Shown one piece after another: positions 63,683 through 64,000 of a stretch of DNA of 64,000 nucleotides. The position numbers and the translations under genes were made by a program. The notes under the pieces are model-generated. The model made no database searches and was not told where the DNA came from. It saw nothing but the letters and a program-made list of their open reading frames with translations. Location: assembly GCA_900239685.1 (NCBI GenBank), contig OENT01000633.1:26524-90523 (forward strand), given 5' to 3'. Every line of letters starts with the position of its first letter. The first letter of the stretch is position 1. The stretch comes from Rotaria macrura. Lineage: Eukaryota > Rotifera > Eurotatoria > Philodinida > Philodinidae.

Positions 63683-64000
63683 AATTGAAAGTTTTCGATA
63701 TCTTGCGTTCTCAATTAAATCTATTGAGTGATTTAGCATCTATTGACATTTTACTCTCATCATACACTTCTAATGAATAGTTTCATAGGTTATTGATTTT
63801 CTTTTTATTAAATATGATATAGCGCATGATTATGCCTGTGCTATTCGATACGATGATATTCAATATTTGATTTCGAACTAGACAAAGAAACGGGTGTACT
63901 TTTAGTTTGACAGCATGCTTTTTCGGCAGGTTATCATTTACCCTAAATTCTGGTACCCTGAATGTATCCCTAAATTCAATCCACATTTGTGGATAATGAA
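63683..64000. other. Downstream flank, no gene seen
   Basis: AT-rich sequence following the macrodomain gene. A 67-codon minus-strand frame runs towards the window edge without recognisable features. Confidence 0.5.

Noticed and set aside
1-64000. tRNA, rRNA or CRISPR-like arrays
   Set aside because: No cloverleaf with a convincing T-loop GGTTCRA, no rRNA conserved core and no regularly spaced direct repeats were seen by eye; a covariance-model scan would be needed to exclude small RNAs.

Overview
The window is eukaryotic: AT-rich (by eye roughly two-thirds A+T), with intron-containing animal genes, mostly 50-90 nt GT-AG introns, and pyrimidine-rich AG acceptors placed just before many start codons. 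The gene content (WDR6, ZDHHC12, TTC17, RNASEK, NCBP2AS2, HOIL-1-type RBR ligase, opsin) is metazoan. The compact introns, a CAD-type alcohol dehydrogenase unusual for animals, a TTAA-flanked piggyBac-like element, and putative spliced-leader acceptors suggest a bdelloid rotifer. That assignment is inference; no search was run. Exons were placed by hand from splice signals, frame continuity and family similarity. Every reported multi-exon reading frame closes in frame.

Layout. (1) 1-10970, plus: the 3' part of an EXD3/Mut-7-type 3'-5' exonuclease, then WDR6 (11 exons; a 3.9-kb intron holds a foldback element and an assembly gap), then the palmitoyltransferase ZDHHC12. The genes lie 142 and 60 nt apart, as in a trans-spliced operon. 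(2) 11808-14119: a TATA box and a CAD-type zinc alcohol dehydrogenase whose first intron holds a minus-strand zinc-ribbon-like ORF. (3) 14120-25126: gene-poor, with a dispanin-like two-TM protein and a basic protein of unknown function. (4) 25127-36240: TTC17 (7 exons) closely followed by RNASEK. (5) 36241-48336: a 12-kb stretch without a convincing gene but with two large inverted-repeat elements. (6) 48337-51016: an opsin whose single intron was inflated by a piggyBac-like foldback element, convergent with NCBP2AS2. (7) 51584-63682: a ubiquitin-signalling neighbourhood.

Region 7 is the most interesting. A minus-strand gene encodes a PH-like domain, LTM, UBL, three NZF zinc fingers and a complete HOIL-1-type RBR module: a composite of what vertebrates split between SHARPIN and HOIL-1. 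Upstream of it in tandem lies a close paralogue that stops after the UBL. About 4 kb further, on the other strand past ANAPC15, lies a third, divergent PH-LTM-UBL gene with the same intron phases. A macrodomain ADP-ribose hydrolase gene follows it by 157 nt. These genes could supply a LUBAC-like RBR ligase and two truncated partners or competitors that share its assembly domain.
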